64,000 nt of DNA from Epiperipatus broadwayi (GCA_028023455.1 JAQFVV010000030.1:8768876-8832875), one strand, 5' to 3'; positions 35,298-47,432 are shown, counted from the stretch's first letter. Notes: generated from the letters alone by a model not told the origin. Numbers and translations are program-made.

Positions 35298-35738
35298 CAA
35301 GGATTGGCCAACTTTTTACAATGAAGAGTAATTTTGTTTATCTCCCCTCCTCCTCCTGCAATTAAAGAGCTGCAAGAAAAGATGTGAAAAATATGAATTT
35401 CTGAATGGCGATGGATATATTTGAACATTTATTTTAGTAATAGAATATAATAGAATCTATATATATCCTAATAAAAATAAAATTATCTTAAAAATAAATA
35501 AAGTAGAACAAAAAATACTTTGACAGTTTGATTTGTTCATAAATTTCTAATATAAATATTCATCATATACAATAATTATTATTCTATAATAAGGTTGAAT
35601 TGAACATGCATTTTCCTCTCCTTGAGCCATCAAAATATTTATTTACATATTACAAGAGGAAATAATCATGATAAAGAGAACTGAGATTAGAATCAAGGAG
35701 TCAGATTTGGTTCATGATCTGCAGTTTGCTGACTCCTG
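35298..35738. mobile_element. hAT MITE with 8-bp target duplication
   Basis: The ends are CAAGGATTGGCCAACT and, complemented from the right, CAGGAGTCAGCAAACT. The flanks GCCTAGGC (35290-35297) and ACCTAGGC (35739-35746) match at 7 of 8 bases, the duplication length expected for hAT. It encodes no transposase; the 79-codon minus-strand frame (35189-35428) crosses its end and is not a gene. Confidence 0.78.
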
Positions 35739-35746
35739 ACCTAGGC

Positions 35747-37039
35747 TGATCAAAGCACCCCCCCCCCCATGTCTTTGATACAAGCATATTTTCTGTTTCT
35801 TTTTTCAATCTTACTTAGATTAATATAAAGTCTGGTTATCATGGGCCTTTCATGCAGATAATCATCTTTCTGTAACTAAAATATTACCTTTTAATTACAA
35901 GCATGAAATTTTATTTTTTTTTCTATGTAAATATGTATGAATATGTAAAATAAAGCACTGTATTGAAAAAATAGTAATAGGTAGGTGTGATCTGTCATGA
36001 GATAGTACAATCAATAAATCAACAAATTATAAAAAGAAGTTTTACATTTCAAAGTGGCAAAGTTTTAAAAAAATAGCTTGAGTTGCAAATCTGGGTAGAT
36101 TATTGTCCCTATCATCAGTATTTGCAATGATGGAGAGCAAAAGTTAGTGATGATAAATAATTATTTCAAATTTTTTTTTAAGATATAGTTGTAAAGGAAG
36201 GGTATATGAAAATGATAATAAGAATACTATTAAGAAATATATGCAGCTTAATGTTGATTAAATATTCCTAAATAACTCATCTCTGTCAACACATAAGTAT
36301 ACCAAAAGTAATGATATATATAAAATCTATATGAAAATCATCTTAAGAATGTTCCAAATATGAAATTTATTTGCCAATAATCATGAAATACTATGGGCAG
36401 TCAAATGAAAACAGATTGATTAGTATGATAATAAAAGATGCACAACTATATTTATAGGTATGCCAAACTAAATGATAATATAGATTTTTTCATTATTTTC
36501 AAATTATACAAGTACGAAAAGTAATGATGACAATCAAATCAAAGCAAATGAAAAGTGCAGTTTAATTTTTCTAATGACAATGATTACATTTCTAAACATA
36601 TGGTTTATTTTCTTTTGGTCGGCTAAAGGGTAGTCTGATAAAGACAGCCTTTTATTGTACACAGAATAAAATCTAACAATTATGGGGATCACTTTTTTGA
36701 TAGACAGATCATTCTTATAGATTTATGTTAAACTTTTATTTAATTAAAATCAATGGAATTTAGCACATTTATGGATTATAGTCTATTGCTTGTTTATATA
36801 TAATATAAAACAACATGAATTATAGATAGCAAAATGGATTAAATGTCTATAAACTAATGGATTAATAAAATACTTCTAATGAAAGAAGTGAGGAATGCTA
36901 ATCATTTGGATATAATGTAAGTGGATTTTTTTTTTTCAAACAGATTAAACTGCTTCTCCTTCATATAATAAACTATGATTGACTTCCAGTGCTTGAAAAA
37001 AAAAAGGATTATAACTGCTAAATATTAAAGTCACATTTA
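35747..37039. other. AT-rich non-coding DNA (intron)
   Basis: There is a run of eleven or more C at about 35757. Nothing else was recognised. Confidence 0.45.
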
Positions 37040-38300
37040 TCAGCAAGCTCTAAAATAGATGTGTTAAATATAACCCACATTGGATTAACAAATGACTTAA
37101 TGAAACTTTATTAATCTTTATATTAACTTCCAATAACGGTTAAATTACAAAAGGAATTTAGTTGTGCTTAATATAATCTTGGATGCTTTTATTGGAATGA
37201 ATCTGTGAATTCCACAAAACATTAGAATATTATACAAATGCAAATAGTTCCATGGGATAAATTTTAATCCTTTATAACCGGTAGAGTATAAACCAATGGA
37301 TTACTTAGTGAACTTTATTATATTTTTTTCTTATTTAGTTAATTATTATTATTAGTGCAATAAAGAAATATTAAAGTTCTCCAAATATTATTATTATATG
37401 AATGTACTGGTAACAATTTTATAAACTTTATTATTTATATTGGATATGATTAAATAAAAGATTTACATTGGGACTAGGTTGTATTAGTAAAACTAACTTT
37501 TAAACTTATATAAAATTTGTTATATTAAATTTATTATATGTTTCATTGGTCCTTAAATTTCAACTTCAAATTTATAAGGAATTAATCTATAAGGAATACT
37601 TTATGCATAACTTCTATATATTTGCATTCATTTTTAAAAACGCCATAGCATGCAATAAGGCATCCGAATGATGTGAAATATATTTTGGTAGTAGAGTTTT
37701 ACTCCTAACAAACTATTAAGCCTTTAAATAATATAGAAGCCTAACAAATAAATTCAGTAAAGGATATTAAGGTATAATAAATAAGCCTTATATTTTAAAT
37801 ATCACTTATGAGTGCTAAGCAAATAATTTCACTCATAAAATATTATTATCATTATCATCCTGTATTTAAATTGAGGATTTGTTTAAATAATATGCAATCT
37901 TCTCCAATAAAGTGCTAATGTCTTTGCAACCCTGTATGATTACACACTTTCATTTCCCAAGCTTAGATTTAGATTTAGAGAACAAATATTAATATTTACT
38001 AAGTATTTTATAATTAATTATGTTTGTTATTATTCGTTTTATAATTTATTTATTTTTTATATTTTATAATAAAGCAATTATTAATTTCAATAATTCTGTT
38101 ATTATTAAAACCATTGTCACTGCATATTCACAAAATAAGGGTAGATATTAAATTACATATAAATCTATTTGGTTTGGATAATATTAGATTACATATAAAT
38201 CTATTTGGTTTGGATAAATCACTATTGCTAATGTTGCTATCTGAAGTACAAAGATAGGTAAGATGTTGAACAAATTTATTTTCTTATTTTATGTAAATGA
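37040..38300. repeat. Dispersed repeat, copy 1 of 2
   Basis: It is collinear and clearly similar, in the same orientation, to 54590-55790. Shared words include GATGTGTTAAATATA/GATTGTGTTAAATATA, TATTAATCTTTATATT, TAAACTTATATAAAA, GGAATACTTTATGCAT and TTATTATTCGTT. No ORF and no clear ends; superfamily unknown. Confidence 0.65.
38152..38216. repeat. Exact tandem duplication, period 36 bp
   Basis: ATTACATATAAATCTATTTG and the following nine bases occur at 38152-38180 and 38188-38216 without change. Confidence 0.92.
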
Positions 38301-38536
38301 TTACAATTGATACATAATCCTAAAACAAACTATTAATTAACATTATTTTAAAAATTGATAGCCTTAATTTAAGCCAATAAACACCATATGATCACTATTT
38401 CTTATGCTTTCTCTTAACTGTTATTAAAACAGGCAAAACTCTATATGTATTGCCACTCAGTGCAAACCCAGAGTAATCAATGGATGCCAGAAGGCTTGTG
38501 CATAAAATCCCCAATCTAGTGCCTATTCATCCAACA

Positions 38537-38578
38537 TCTCCAGACTAATTTCTGGCTTGTGGCCTTCGTCAGTGAGGA
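38537..38578 (-). ncRNA. Hammerhead ribozyme, complete core
   Basis: On the minus strand: stem I TCCTCA/TGGAGA (one C-A mismatch), core CTGACGA, stem II GGC-CACAA-GCC, GAAA, minimal stem III (T-TA-G), GTC. Confidence 0.78.
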
Positions 38579-38910
38579 GCCTTGGATTGGAGAGCACTAC
38601 AGCTATAAGCCGTAAAGTAGTCTGGGAATTTTGGATGAGTAGGCACTAGATGGGAATTTTATGCGCAAGCCTTCTGGCATCCGTTGATTACTCTGGTTTG
38701 CACTGAGTGCCAATACATATAGAGAGTTTTGCCTGTTTTAATAACGAGAGCAAGCATAAGAAAAAGTGATCATGTGATGTTTATTGGCTTAAATTAAGAC
38801 TACCAATTTTTAAAATAATGTTAATTAAGTTTGTTTCAGGATTGTGAATCAAATGTAATCATTTACATAAAATTCCCATCTAATGCATACTCATCCAACA
38901 TTCTCAGACT

Positions 38911-38953
38911 AATTTCTGGCTAGTGACCTTGGTTAGTGAGGAACCTTGGATCC
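38911..38953 (-). ncRNA. Decayed hammerhead copy
   Basis: The core reads CTAACCA instead of CTGANGA. GAAA and GTC are kept, and stem I (TTCCTCA/TGAGAAT) is partly paired. Confidence 0.6.
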
Positions 38954-39403
38954 GAGAGCAGTGCAGCTACAAGTCAGAAACTAATCTGGGGATTTTGGAT
39001 GAGTAGGCACTAGATGGGAATTTTATGCACAAGCCTTTTGCCATCCATTGATTATTCTGGCTTGCACTGAAATGGCAATACGTATAGAGAGTTTTGCCTG
39101 TTTTAATAACAGCTAAGAGCATGCGTAAGAAATAGTGATCATGTAATGTTTATTGGCTTAAAACCAATCCTGCCTAATAGGATAGTGATGGCTATGGTTA
39201 TTAAAAAACCAAAGACACTAAATATATGGGTAGTGAACTGAGTTCAGACCTATATTACTATATAAGCTGATGAGCCTGGATTGGAAATATTATAGTGTTT
39301 TTAATTTGTCTCATAGTTTTGTAATTAAGTAGAGATAAAAGGAGGCTGCTGGAGGATTGCATTAGATCCTAAGATTTAGCTGCAGTGCTCTCAGATCTAA
39401 GAC

Positions 39404-39445
39404 TCCTCACTGATGAAGGCCACAAGCCCGAAACTAATCTGGGGA
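39404..39445 (+). ncRNA. Hammerhead ribozyme with ATC cleavage triplet
   Basis: Stem I TCCTCA/TGGGGA has six pairs; core CTGATGA at 39410-39416; stem II GGC-CACAA-GCC; GAAA at 39430-39433; triplet ATC instead of GTC, which loses the C-G pair of stem III. Confidence 0.78.
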
Positions 39446-39572
39446 TGTTGGGTGAGTAGGCACTAGATGGGGATTTTATGCACAAGCCTTCTGGCATCCA
39501 TTGATTACTCTGGCTTGCACTGAGTGGCAATACGTATAGAGAGTTTTGCCTGTTTTAATAGCCTTAATTTAA

Positions 39573-42500
39573 ACACAACTAATTTATACTTAATTAGTTC
39601 TTTGTGCAGGAAATATTATATTAGAAATACTTGCTTAAAATTTATTAAGAGTAGTATCTTACACATACAGAAATACCCTGAGAAATTTATTAATTAACAT
39701 TTACATATTATTAAAGTATGAAATAGTATTAACGTTTCTTTTGTGTTGAAATAGAACATATATGCATTGTAAGTTTCTTTGGTAATCACACTTCCATATG
39801 GGACATTTGTTTCAGCAGCTTGTCTTTTATTCTAGTTGATTGCAAAGTCTTGAAAACCTCTTGTTATTGGTTTAATTAGAAATTAGCTTATTTTTTAAAC
39901 GCACCTCGAGATTTTAGGCTCATCAACCCTTTTGTAGGCTATAACATATTTACAATTTAAAGCAAAATTAAATACAGATTAATCTTTTTGTGAAGTTCAC
40001 AAGTAATGGTTTATGATATTTAAGTTGTTCTAGTTTTTTTATCTATTGGTTATACCTATTACATTTAGTTATATTATTCTTAACAAACTTTCATACTGAA
40101 GTCTATATTTTTTTTAGTGTACGTTTTTCTTATTTTCTTTCTTTACATATCAAATGTCTTCATTGATATTTACATTTAAGTAAACTGATTATATTATTTA
40201 CTCAAATATTTTATTATTCAACTATTTTACAACAATGTGTTTAGTTATAATCAAATTACTCTATAAAAAAACTTATTTAATATACAAGGTATCAAAATTG
40301 AAATTCATAAATTAAAAATATATACATTATATTTTTAGTTATAATATTTTAAATAAATAATTATAATTTCCCCATTCGCAAGTTTTAAAATGACATCTAT
40401 TTCTATAAGATTTTACTAAAAAAAAAAATAAAAAAAAATTAATAATAAAGATATTTTATTCCCAAGTCTTTATAATTTTATTTCACCTGCTAGTAGTTTC
40501 AATAATATACATTTATTTGACAAAATCATATTAATATTTTGGTTTCTAAACATTATTATTTTAAAAAGTTGTGAATACTCATATTTTCTTTTATTATTAT
40601 ACTGACTATCAAGAAGTATTCTAAAAACGTTTATTGAAAGTCAAAATAAGCGCAAGTATTTTATTTTGCATATTTATACATCAGTACACAATATTCAGCT
40701 TTCCAAACATATAATAAAAACTTATTTCTCAAAAACAAAACAATTAAAAAAGGGTGAGTTTTCTTATCATTTGTTCTAAAAACTAATTCATGTTCAACCA
40801 AACCATAAGCTCTATTATTATTGTATTACTTTTAAATCAAAAACTCTAACAAATATAATAAATGAAAGAAATGGACTTTTAAATTACCAGCAACTGTTTT
40901 AATATGTAACATATTTCTATTATAGTATTGCCTGTTATTCTTGCTTTAAATATTATGGATTATAAATAGTGAACAGTAACCCCTTCCCATAATGTGTGAT
41001 TTCATTTAATTATGATTTCGTTTAATTATATTTATTTTTTCTTTGGTCTAGCAATGAATTAAAGTATAACTATTAACAAAAATATGCACTATTATTATTT
41101 TCAAAAGCTAAATCATGATCAAATGGAGTGATAATAATATGGATAAGTGAAATAAATAAATAAGAGCGACCAACTCCAAACATTATAAAAAAATCACTGC
41201 AGCTTTTATCTAAATATTCTTCTAATTCAAATTTTCATACAAAAAAAAAAAAACCAAACCAAGTTTTCCTAGAAGTGTGCTGACAATCAGCACCACCTGA
41301 TGAAATCTTTCAGACATGAAAGGATGATGTGTTTGAAGAAACTTCGAAAATAAGTCCAGAAATGACATTTTGCTTTCTGTCTGAACTGTTGACCTGGACT
41401 ACAACACACCATACTAAACTGCTTGCTTAAAAGTAAAATTAAGAACAGATATGGATTCTTGAAACAAAAAAGCTATACCATACTTAAAATAATCTTGCTG
41501 AAAATCCAAATATTATTCTATGTTAGACATCTTTACTCAGAGCGAGAAAAATCATTTACTTATGAAAACATATAGTATATATTCAAGTCAATTAATTATT
41601 AAGAGTTTATATCTTCAATCTAAATAACCTTGAGTTATAATTATTATTTTTAGAAATAACAATTATTTTATTCTGAACATATTAGAAATAACAATTATTT
41701 TATTCTGAACATATATGTGCAATAATTTTTTTCTTTTAAACATTTTTTGAAAAAAAAAAAAAATTATATGAAGAAAAGCAAGATTACATTTTTCTTTATC
41801 CTTATCTCCATTTTTTTCTCACTAATTTATAATAGTAGAATGGAACACATTCAATAAGGCACTGCCAAACTATAAATGCTTTAAAATAAATATTTAAGTT
41901 TGTATTTAAATCAAATTTTAACTAATGAAAATCCTTAGCTTATGCATCTATTTAATATTATTCTGTTAGTAATAAGATTGTTAGTAATAATAAGCATGCC
42001 TTATTTACCATTACTTTCATATAAGTATGTGCATCTTTTATTAATGGGATACATTTAATTAGTTAAAAGTAATTATATATGTGATTCATATCAGAAATAT
42101 ATATGCTCTGCACTCTGCTAGCAATAAGAAGCAATAACAAGGAGAAAGTGAAATATATATATTTAACGAGTTCAAACAATTACATTTTGGGGTAACCAAT
42201 GTGAGATCAATTCATAGCTATTTTAATTAGCTTATACTTTTTCTATTACAATAATTTCACAAATTGTTTGTACTAAATTATTTTATATAGTATAGACATT
42301 AAATTTATTAACAGAAAGTACATGTTTTAAAATTTTATATCTAAACAATATAAATTTAGAGACTAATAAAGGAAATTCCAATTTAGATCAAGACAACATA
42401 ATATCATAAGTTGAATATGAATAAGGTTATAGATTTGAAGTTAAAAAAAATGATTTATAAACTATTTGCTATTTATTTTAGCATTTGATAACTTTAAAGA

Positions 42501-42649
42501 TATAAGATAATCAACAGTTTAGTGAATTGTGTTTCTATTCACATGATTTGAAAAGAAAAGTGCTCGATATACTAACACTGAAATTCCAGTGGATCTTAGC
42601 TGACTAGTATGTATATCTTATTAGTTATAGATAAATATAGTAGAAATAG
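39573..42649. other. AT-rich non-coding DNA (intron)
   Basis: 41270-41410 is less AT-rich and contains CCACCTGATGAAATC ... CATGAAAGG, faintly hammerhead-like. No coding signal. Confidence 0.4.
41651..41714. repeat. Exact tandem duplication, period 32 bp
   Basis: The unit beginning TTAGAAATAACAATTATTTT occurs twice in direct succession (41651 and 41683). Confidence 0.92.
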
Positions 42650-42741
42650 AATACAGAGAGCGTACCAATAGCTCAAACAAGCTCTTAATTAATAAGTACG
42701 GTATGAGAAAATATTTAAAATCTCTATCCAGAACACTCCCA

Positions 42742-42787
42742 TCTCCAGACCAATTGGTTTCGAGCTTATGGCTCACGTCAGTGGAGA
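42742..42787 (-). ncRNA. Hammerhead-like RNA, variant core
   Basis: On the minus strand: stem I TCTCCA/TGGAGA (six pairs), core CTGACGT (T where the final A is expected), stem II GAGC-CATAA-GCTC, GAAA, stem III CCA-AT-TGG (three pairs), GTC. Apart from the final core base it is a complete type I hammerhead. Confidence 0.72.
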
Positions 42788-42813
42788 GCTAGAATATTCG
42801 GACACTATCTAGC

Positions 42814-42859
42814 TCTCCACTGACGTGAGCCATAAGCTGAAAAACAATTGATCTGGAGA
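42814..42859 (+). ncRNA. Hammerhead-like RNA, second arm, more decayed
   Basis: It has the same layout as the minus-strand copy: TCTCCA, CTGACGT, stem II partly lost (GAGCCATAAGCT), GAAA, ACAATTGATC, TGGAGA. Confidence 0.65.
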
Positions 42860-42951
42860 TGGGAGTGTTCTGGATAGAGATTTTAAATATTTTCTCATAC
42901 CGCACTTATTAATTAAGAGCTTGTTTAAGCTATTGGTATGCTCTCTGTATT

Positions 42952-45900
42952 GCATTTTTGTAACTACAAGCTTATAAAAGTAATGTCATGTTATATATGA
43001 CTTGCTTTATTAATTATTAGAAATAGAAACAAATACCTAACAAATGAATTATTTGTTAATTATTTCATCCAATATAAAATTTAAAAAATTAAAGAAGCAT
43101 GGTTCTTAGACATTTAAAATTGTTTTATTTTTTTTTTCTTTGCTCTCCATAGATGCAATGTCAAATGTAAATATGTAATAAAACAAAACTGATTAGGACA
43201 TTTTAATAGACCAATAATATATAAAATAAATATTTAATTATGTTTTAAACAGGTTGAATTATTCAATCTTTTTATTAAAACAAAAAATTCCAATGTCAAA
43301 AATATAGAGTTTTTAGGTTCTTTCCAATATTTATTGCAATTATAATATAATATCATTTGGGAGTGGGGTGTACAGACAATTTTTTTAAGTGATGTTGAAC
43401 ATTGCTAATAGAAAAAGATTGGACCAGTAGTATGAATTGCCCATGAGATAGATTCTATTTAGCTAAAATCAAATTCGATAATAAAGGTATATTAATATAC
43501 ATGAAACAAAACAAATTTTACATGCTAAATCCCTAAATTATATCAATATGTTTTCATAATAAATCAGATATGGTAATGTAAACCTGGAAAAAACAATTTA
43601 AATACCAATTGATTTATATATATGTGATATATTAAGGTTTAAATGATGTATTAATTAAAGTTTATTGATCTAAATATGTACTATTTATAATTAGTATTCT
43701 CAATTTATTGAGTAAATAATATTCAGGACGGATAATTCAATATAATAGCAACAATAATTTATTTACAATAAGTAAATGATAAACAAATATCAGATTAATG
43801 ATATAATAAAAAAATGAGGTTTCAAAGTGAAAAAACTATAAAAGTGTTTAGATCTATGACAATGTTAGGACAATGGACTTATCTTTCATAACCAAGAGTA
43901 AATATATATATTTATAATTTAACTTTCATTAAAGTAAGTTAAAATAATAAGAATTCTCCAACTTATTACTATTACAATACAAGAAAATCAAAATAAATTA
44001 TTTAGAGAACATTTAATAGATAATTACTTATAATTTGTAATAATTATAAATATTTTTGACTAGCTGAGTTTATGTTCATTTATTTATCTCAAGAAACAAA
44101 TATAAATATTGAACAATTTTACAAATAAGTATAATAAAATTCCAACACAAAATTTAACAATTTTCAACGAGTGAGATTCTTCGATAACCAAATTCTAATT
44201 ACAACTTAACTCACAAACCAGGAGAATTATCCAATATCCATAAAACAATAATGATATGATGATACTAGAATATATTCCCATTAGAATATGTGACTTCAGA
44301 TCCAAAATATTTTGCAATAATAATCCATCTAGATAATTACCACAGAACATACATTAGATGCAGTTAAGTTTCAATTTTCAAGAGATCCATTCAATTTTGC
44401 TGTCATCATTCCATTAAGGGAGTAACTGTTATTCTATCCATTATGAGTTGCCATTATCCTTGGATATAAGACCACGCATGCAAACACAATATGAATTTAT
44501 GATAGATCTTATCAATATGTATAAAACGAATAATCCAACAGAAGGTGTCAAAATGTAATAACAAGAATGAATAATAAAATAAAGAGATTGATGCTCCTTC
44601 CTAAATAATCATTCTGTCCCTATGTATTACCATTATTCCATAATTTCCTTAATATTATTATTGATTTTATTTCTAAATATTTGTATTACCCTAGTCACAC
44701 CCGTATATTTTTATTCAAAGTTAAAAGAGAATGTTTTAACATCACCATTGAAATTAAGAATAAAATTTCTTGAACGCAATGTTGATAACATTCCGATTAG
44801 TATTAAGCCATTGATTTGGATTTCGTTTATCTGAAAAGTAGATGTTAGATTTCTTTAGCCAGTTATGCAGTAAGATTCCTTTATATAACTTTTCATTAAA
44901 GATTGTATCATAATTTCCATAGTGAAAGCAATGTCTGTTAGGACTGTAACTTTAAAAAAAATAAAATACTTTTTACAAAAAGAACAAAAATATCAGGTTC
45001 TTATTTTTAAGACAAGGGCTCTTCTTTTTTCCATAAGAATCATGTGAATATCATTAGCACTGCTGTAATTTTATTCTCTCATGCTTGCCTTTTCAGATTC
45101 ATCAAATGATTACTATTATTAACAAATACTTTTCAAAACATCAGTTATGCACATTCATATAAACACGTTTATGCACACAGAAATGTAATTTATTTATTTA
45201 TTAATGTACTTATCAAAATATGTGAATATAAATATGTGATTTTATCTTGATGAAATGTTTTCTTTTTTTTTTTTTTGAAATATTAAATTCTAATGCGTGT
45301 TCTATTTTCTTTTTCTCTAATATCACTTCTCAGTTTCATTCATCATAATTTTTTCCATGGCATCGATAACCTATTTGTACAATATATATCATTTCATGCA
45401 TAAGAGAATTTTAATGTTTCTCTTTGGGAGGCTTTTGAAGATATTTATTACATAACAAATTATTTAAAAATTGTATACATATATGGATAGTCAAAGTTAT
45501 AATTTATGGTTCAGCAAAATTTTATCAAGCATAATTTTCTATTAATACCCATAAATCATTTTATGATTAAATAAAACTTCAAATAAACTAAATCAACAAT
45601 TTAAGTTAACAATATATGGATATCATCAAATTTCAAAACATTTAAAATTTGTGAGTAAAATTGCTTGGTAATTATAAATAAATGAGATAGACAAAGAGCT
45701 TGTAAAAATAGAAGTAAGATTTGAAAACTTTGTAATTGCAATCATATTATATTAACATCACAATATGACGGTGAAATTACATTCTTTAAGTTGATATAAA
45801 GAAAAATAATATCATATGTACATATTGTTACGATATGTATACACACAAGTTTCATAAATGTGTAAGTATATATGGGTTACATGATTTACTTTTTTTTTTT

Positions 45901-46240
45901 TTTTAAATAAAATAATCATAATTAACAGTTTGGGAAAAATAAAGGTTAAAATAAAAAGAAAATATTAGGAATAAGTTAGAAATTAGTTATTAATTATAAC
46001 TTATCTTTCTTTTATGTACTTTTATTTTTGTATAATTCTGTCAAAAAAATACTCTTTGTTAAAAGTACTTTTTAATTAAAAAAAATTCTTATAATTAATT
46101 AAAATAAATCGTACAAAATTATTCAGGCTCTGGAGATTAAGATTCCAGACTGATTAGTTGAAGAATATAGCTAAACTCAGAGTAATTAAAATAGAAAAAC
46201 AAGAAAATAAAGGAATATAACTTTTAATTAAAAGAATTTA
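42952..46240. other. AT-rich non-coding DNA (intron)
   Basis: Nothing recognised. The 70-codon ORF at 44622-44834 begins with a hydrophobic stretch but has no other support. Confidence 0.45.
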
Positions 46241-46249
46241 AAGATAAAA

Positions 46250-47260
46250 TGTATTGATAGCGTGGTTAAAACGCAAGCAAAGGTGGAGTCAGAGTAGTAT
46301 AAAAAGCTGACATTCTCTATTATCTTTGTTGAGATTTATATTCTTCATTCAGTCATTGAGATTCAAGATTATTCAGTTTTCAGATTCAGGCTATGCAGAA
46401 TGTATTATAGAAGACAGTTAAAAATACAACCAAGATCAACCAGCTGCAGTGAATAAAGTCAACGAGCCATTAATAGTCCAGCACGATAAAACCATTCTTC
46501 TATTACCATGCGATGAAAAAAATGAGTGGCTAAATCCAAAACGCTGGTGTTCAGCCAAGTTCCTCCGCTCATCTCCTGTGTGCCATTAGCCAAATGCCGT
46601 GGTAGTTTACTCTGACTCACCTTCTGCTGGTGTTTAAATCCGCTATGCCAAATCAAGAGAACCAACTCAAGCCGTAGGAAATCAGGAAGCTTCATTTATG
46701 TTACACATAAGCTTAACAAGAATCTGACCAGATCCGAAAAGAAGATGATCACCCACACACGAAAACCAAAGACAGGCTTAAACCACTTACGGAAACCAGA
46801 CACTGTGTTTAAACTGCATATGGAATCCAGATACTGTGCTTAAACTGCATAATAAAACCAGAAACTGTGCTGTACTTAGACCTAGGTAACTATTATCTGT
46901 GACATCATTATTAAAATTTAAATTTTTAATACTAGTATTAAATTTAAAATCTTCCCTTGAATAGAATTCATTTCAGAAGCATGCATATTTGTTGAATGTA
47001 GAATATCTCCTATGTGTTTTATATTTTATTTTTTTTTATTGTTATTGTCTAATAATAAATTGATGTAAATTATTAGTGTTGTTTACCCCTCTCTCCATTT
47101 TTCTAAGTAAATGTGTGTGCCAGTCTCATGTTTAAGAATTAACCATGAGTCAAGCGCTTGAAATGTGTTAGTGACATTTCATGGGTTCCAGTGTAAGTAT
47201 TGGATGGTGCCCTGGATTTAATCCCTTTATAAATAATCCCCATGAGGTGTTTCATGTTTC
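46250..47260 (+). other. Less AT-rich block, possible LTR fragment
   Basis: GTATAAAAAGC (about 46298) looks like a TATA box, and TTCATTCAGTCATT (about 46345) contains an initiator-like TCAGT about 50 bases on. The block is richer in G and C than its surroundings. A minus-strand frame of 78 codons (46459-46695) was not recognised. LTR origin is a guess. Confidence 0.3.
46796..46880. repeat. Tandem repeat, period 31 bp, nearly 3 copies
   Basis: Units start CCAGACACTGTG (46796), CCAGATACTGTG (46827) and CCAGAAACTGTG (46858), each followed by a CTTAAACTGCATA-like stretch in the first two. Confidence 0.85.
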
Positions 47261-47310
47261 ATGCAGCCGGGGAGTTACCTCGATCTGCAAAGGTGACCGT
47301 TGGTTTAATA

Positions 47311-47432
47311 TATGTACATCTACGTTTCGACTGACCTGCAGTCTTCTTCAGAGCCAGTTTATTTTCTCTTAAAAAATAAACTGGCTCTGAAGAAGACTGC
47401 AGGTCAATCGAAACATAGGTGTATGTATATGT
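47311..47432. repeat. Head-to-head inverted repeat with CTGAAGA...CGAAAC motif
   Basis: Two arms of about 55 bp meet at TTTTCTCTTAAAAAAT. Each arm, read outward, contains CTGAAGAA, then a hairpin (GACTG-CAGGT-CAGTC in the left arm), then CGAAAC. The layout is hammerhead-like, but with an extra base before stem II and no NUH cleavage site. This may be a decayed PLE-end ribozyme. Confidence 0.7.

Larger units (their letters stand above)
38358..39572 (+). mobile_element. Hammerhead retroelement composite, with exact 15-bp target duplication
   Basis: ATAGCCTTAATTTAA occurs at 38358-38372 and 39558-39572. Inside: an inverted piece with hammerhead (38373-38578, minus), a plus unit (about 38600-38793), then an inverted copy of about 80 bases of the LEFT FLANKING DNA (38794-38870). 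Next come a second inverted piece (38866-38953), a plus terminal repeat (about 38965-39110), a core, and a final terminal repeat (hammerhead 39404-39445) ending CCTGTTTTAA. The last two GAAAC sites are about 455 bases apart. The junction at about 38866 shares CATAAAAT between flank and element, suggesting template switching. Confidence 0.8.
42650..42951. mobile_element. Head-to-head inverted repeat carrying a hammerhead-like motif in each arm
   Basis: The arms are 42650-42792 and about 42809-42951, nearly identical complements, with a short centre (AATATTCGGACACTAT). Each arm runs outward from a hammerhead-like motif. A shorter relative is at 60850-60990. No ORF and no certain target duplication. 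Confidence 0.8.

Noticed and set aside
25966-39572. CRISPR-like array from repeated units
   Set aside because: The repeats are long, diverged, in both orientations and carry target duplications. They are retroelement copies in a eukaryotic genome.
41300-41345. CCTGATGAAATC ... CATGAAAGG as a hammerhead
   Set aside because: Stem II has only about three pairs, there is no stem III with a cleavage triplet, and stem I does not pair.
46459-46695. 78-codon minus-strand ORF
   Set aside because: It looks less compositionally biased than most chance ORFs, but I could match no domain, retroviral-type or otherwise, and found no second piece.
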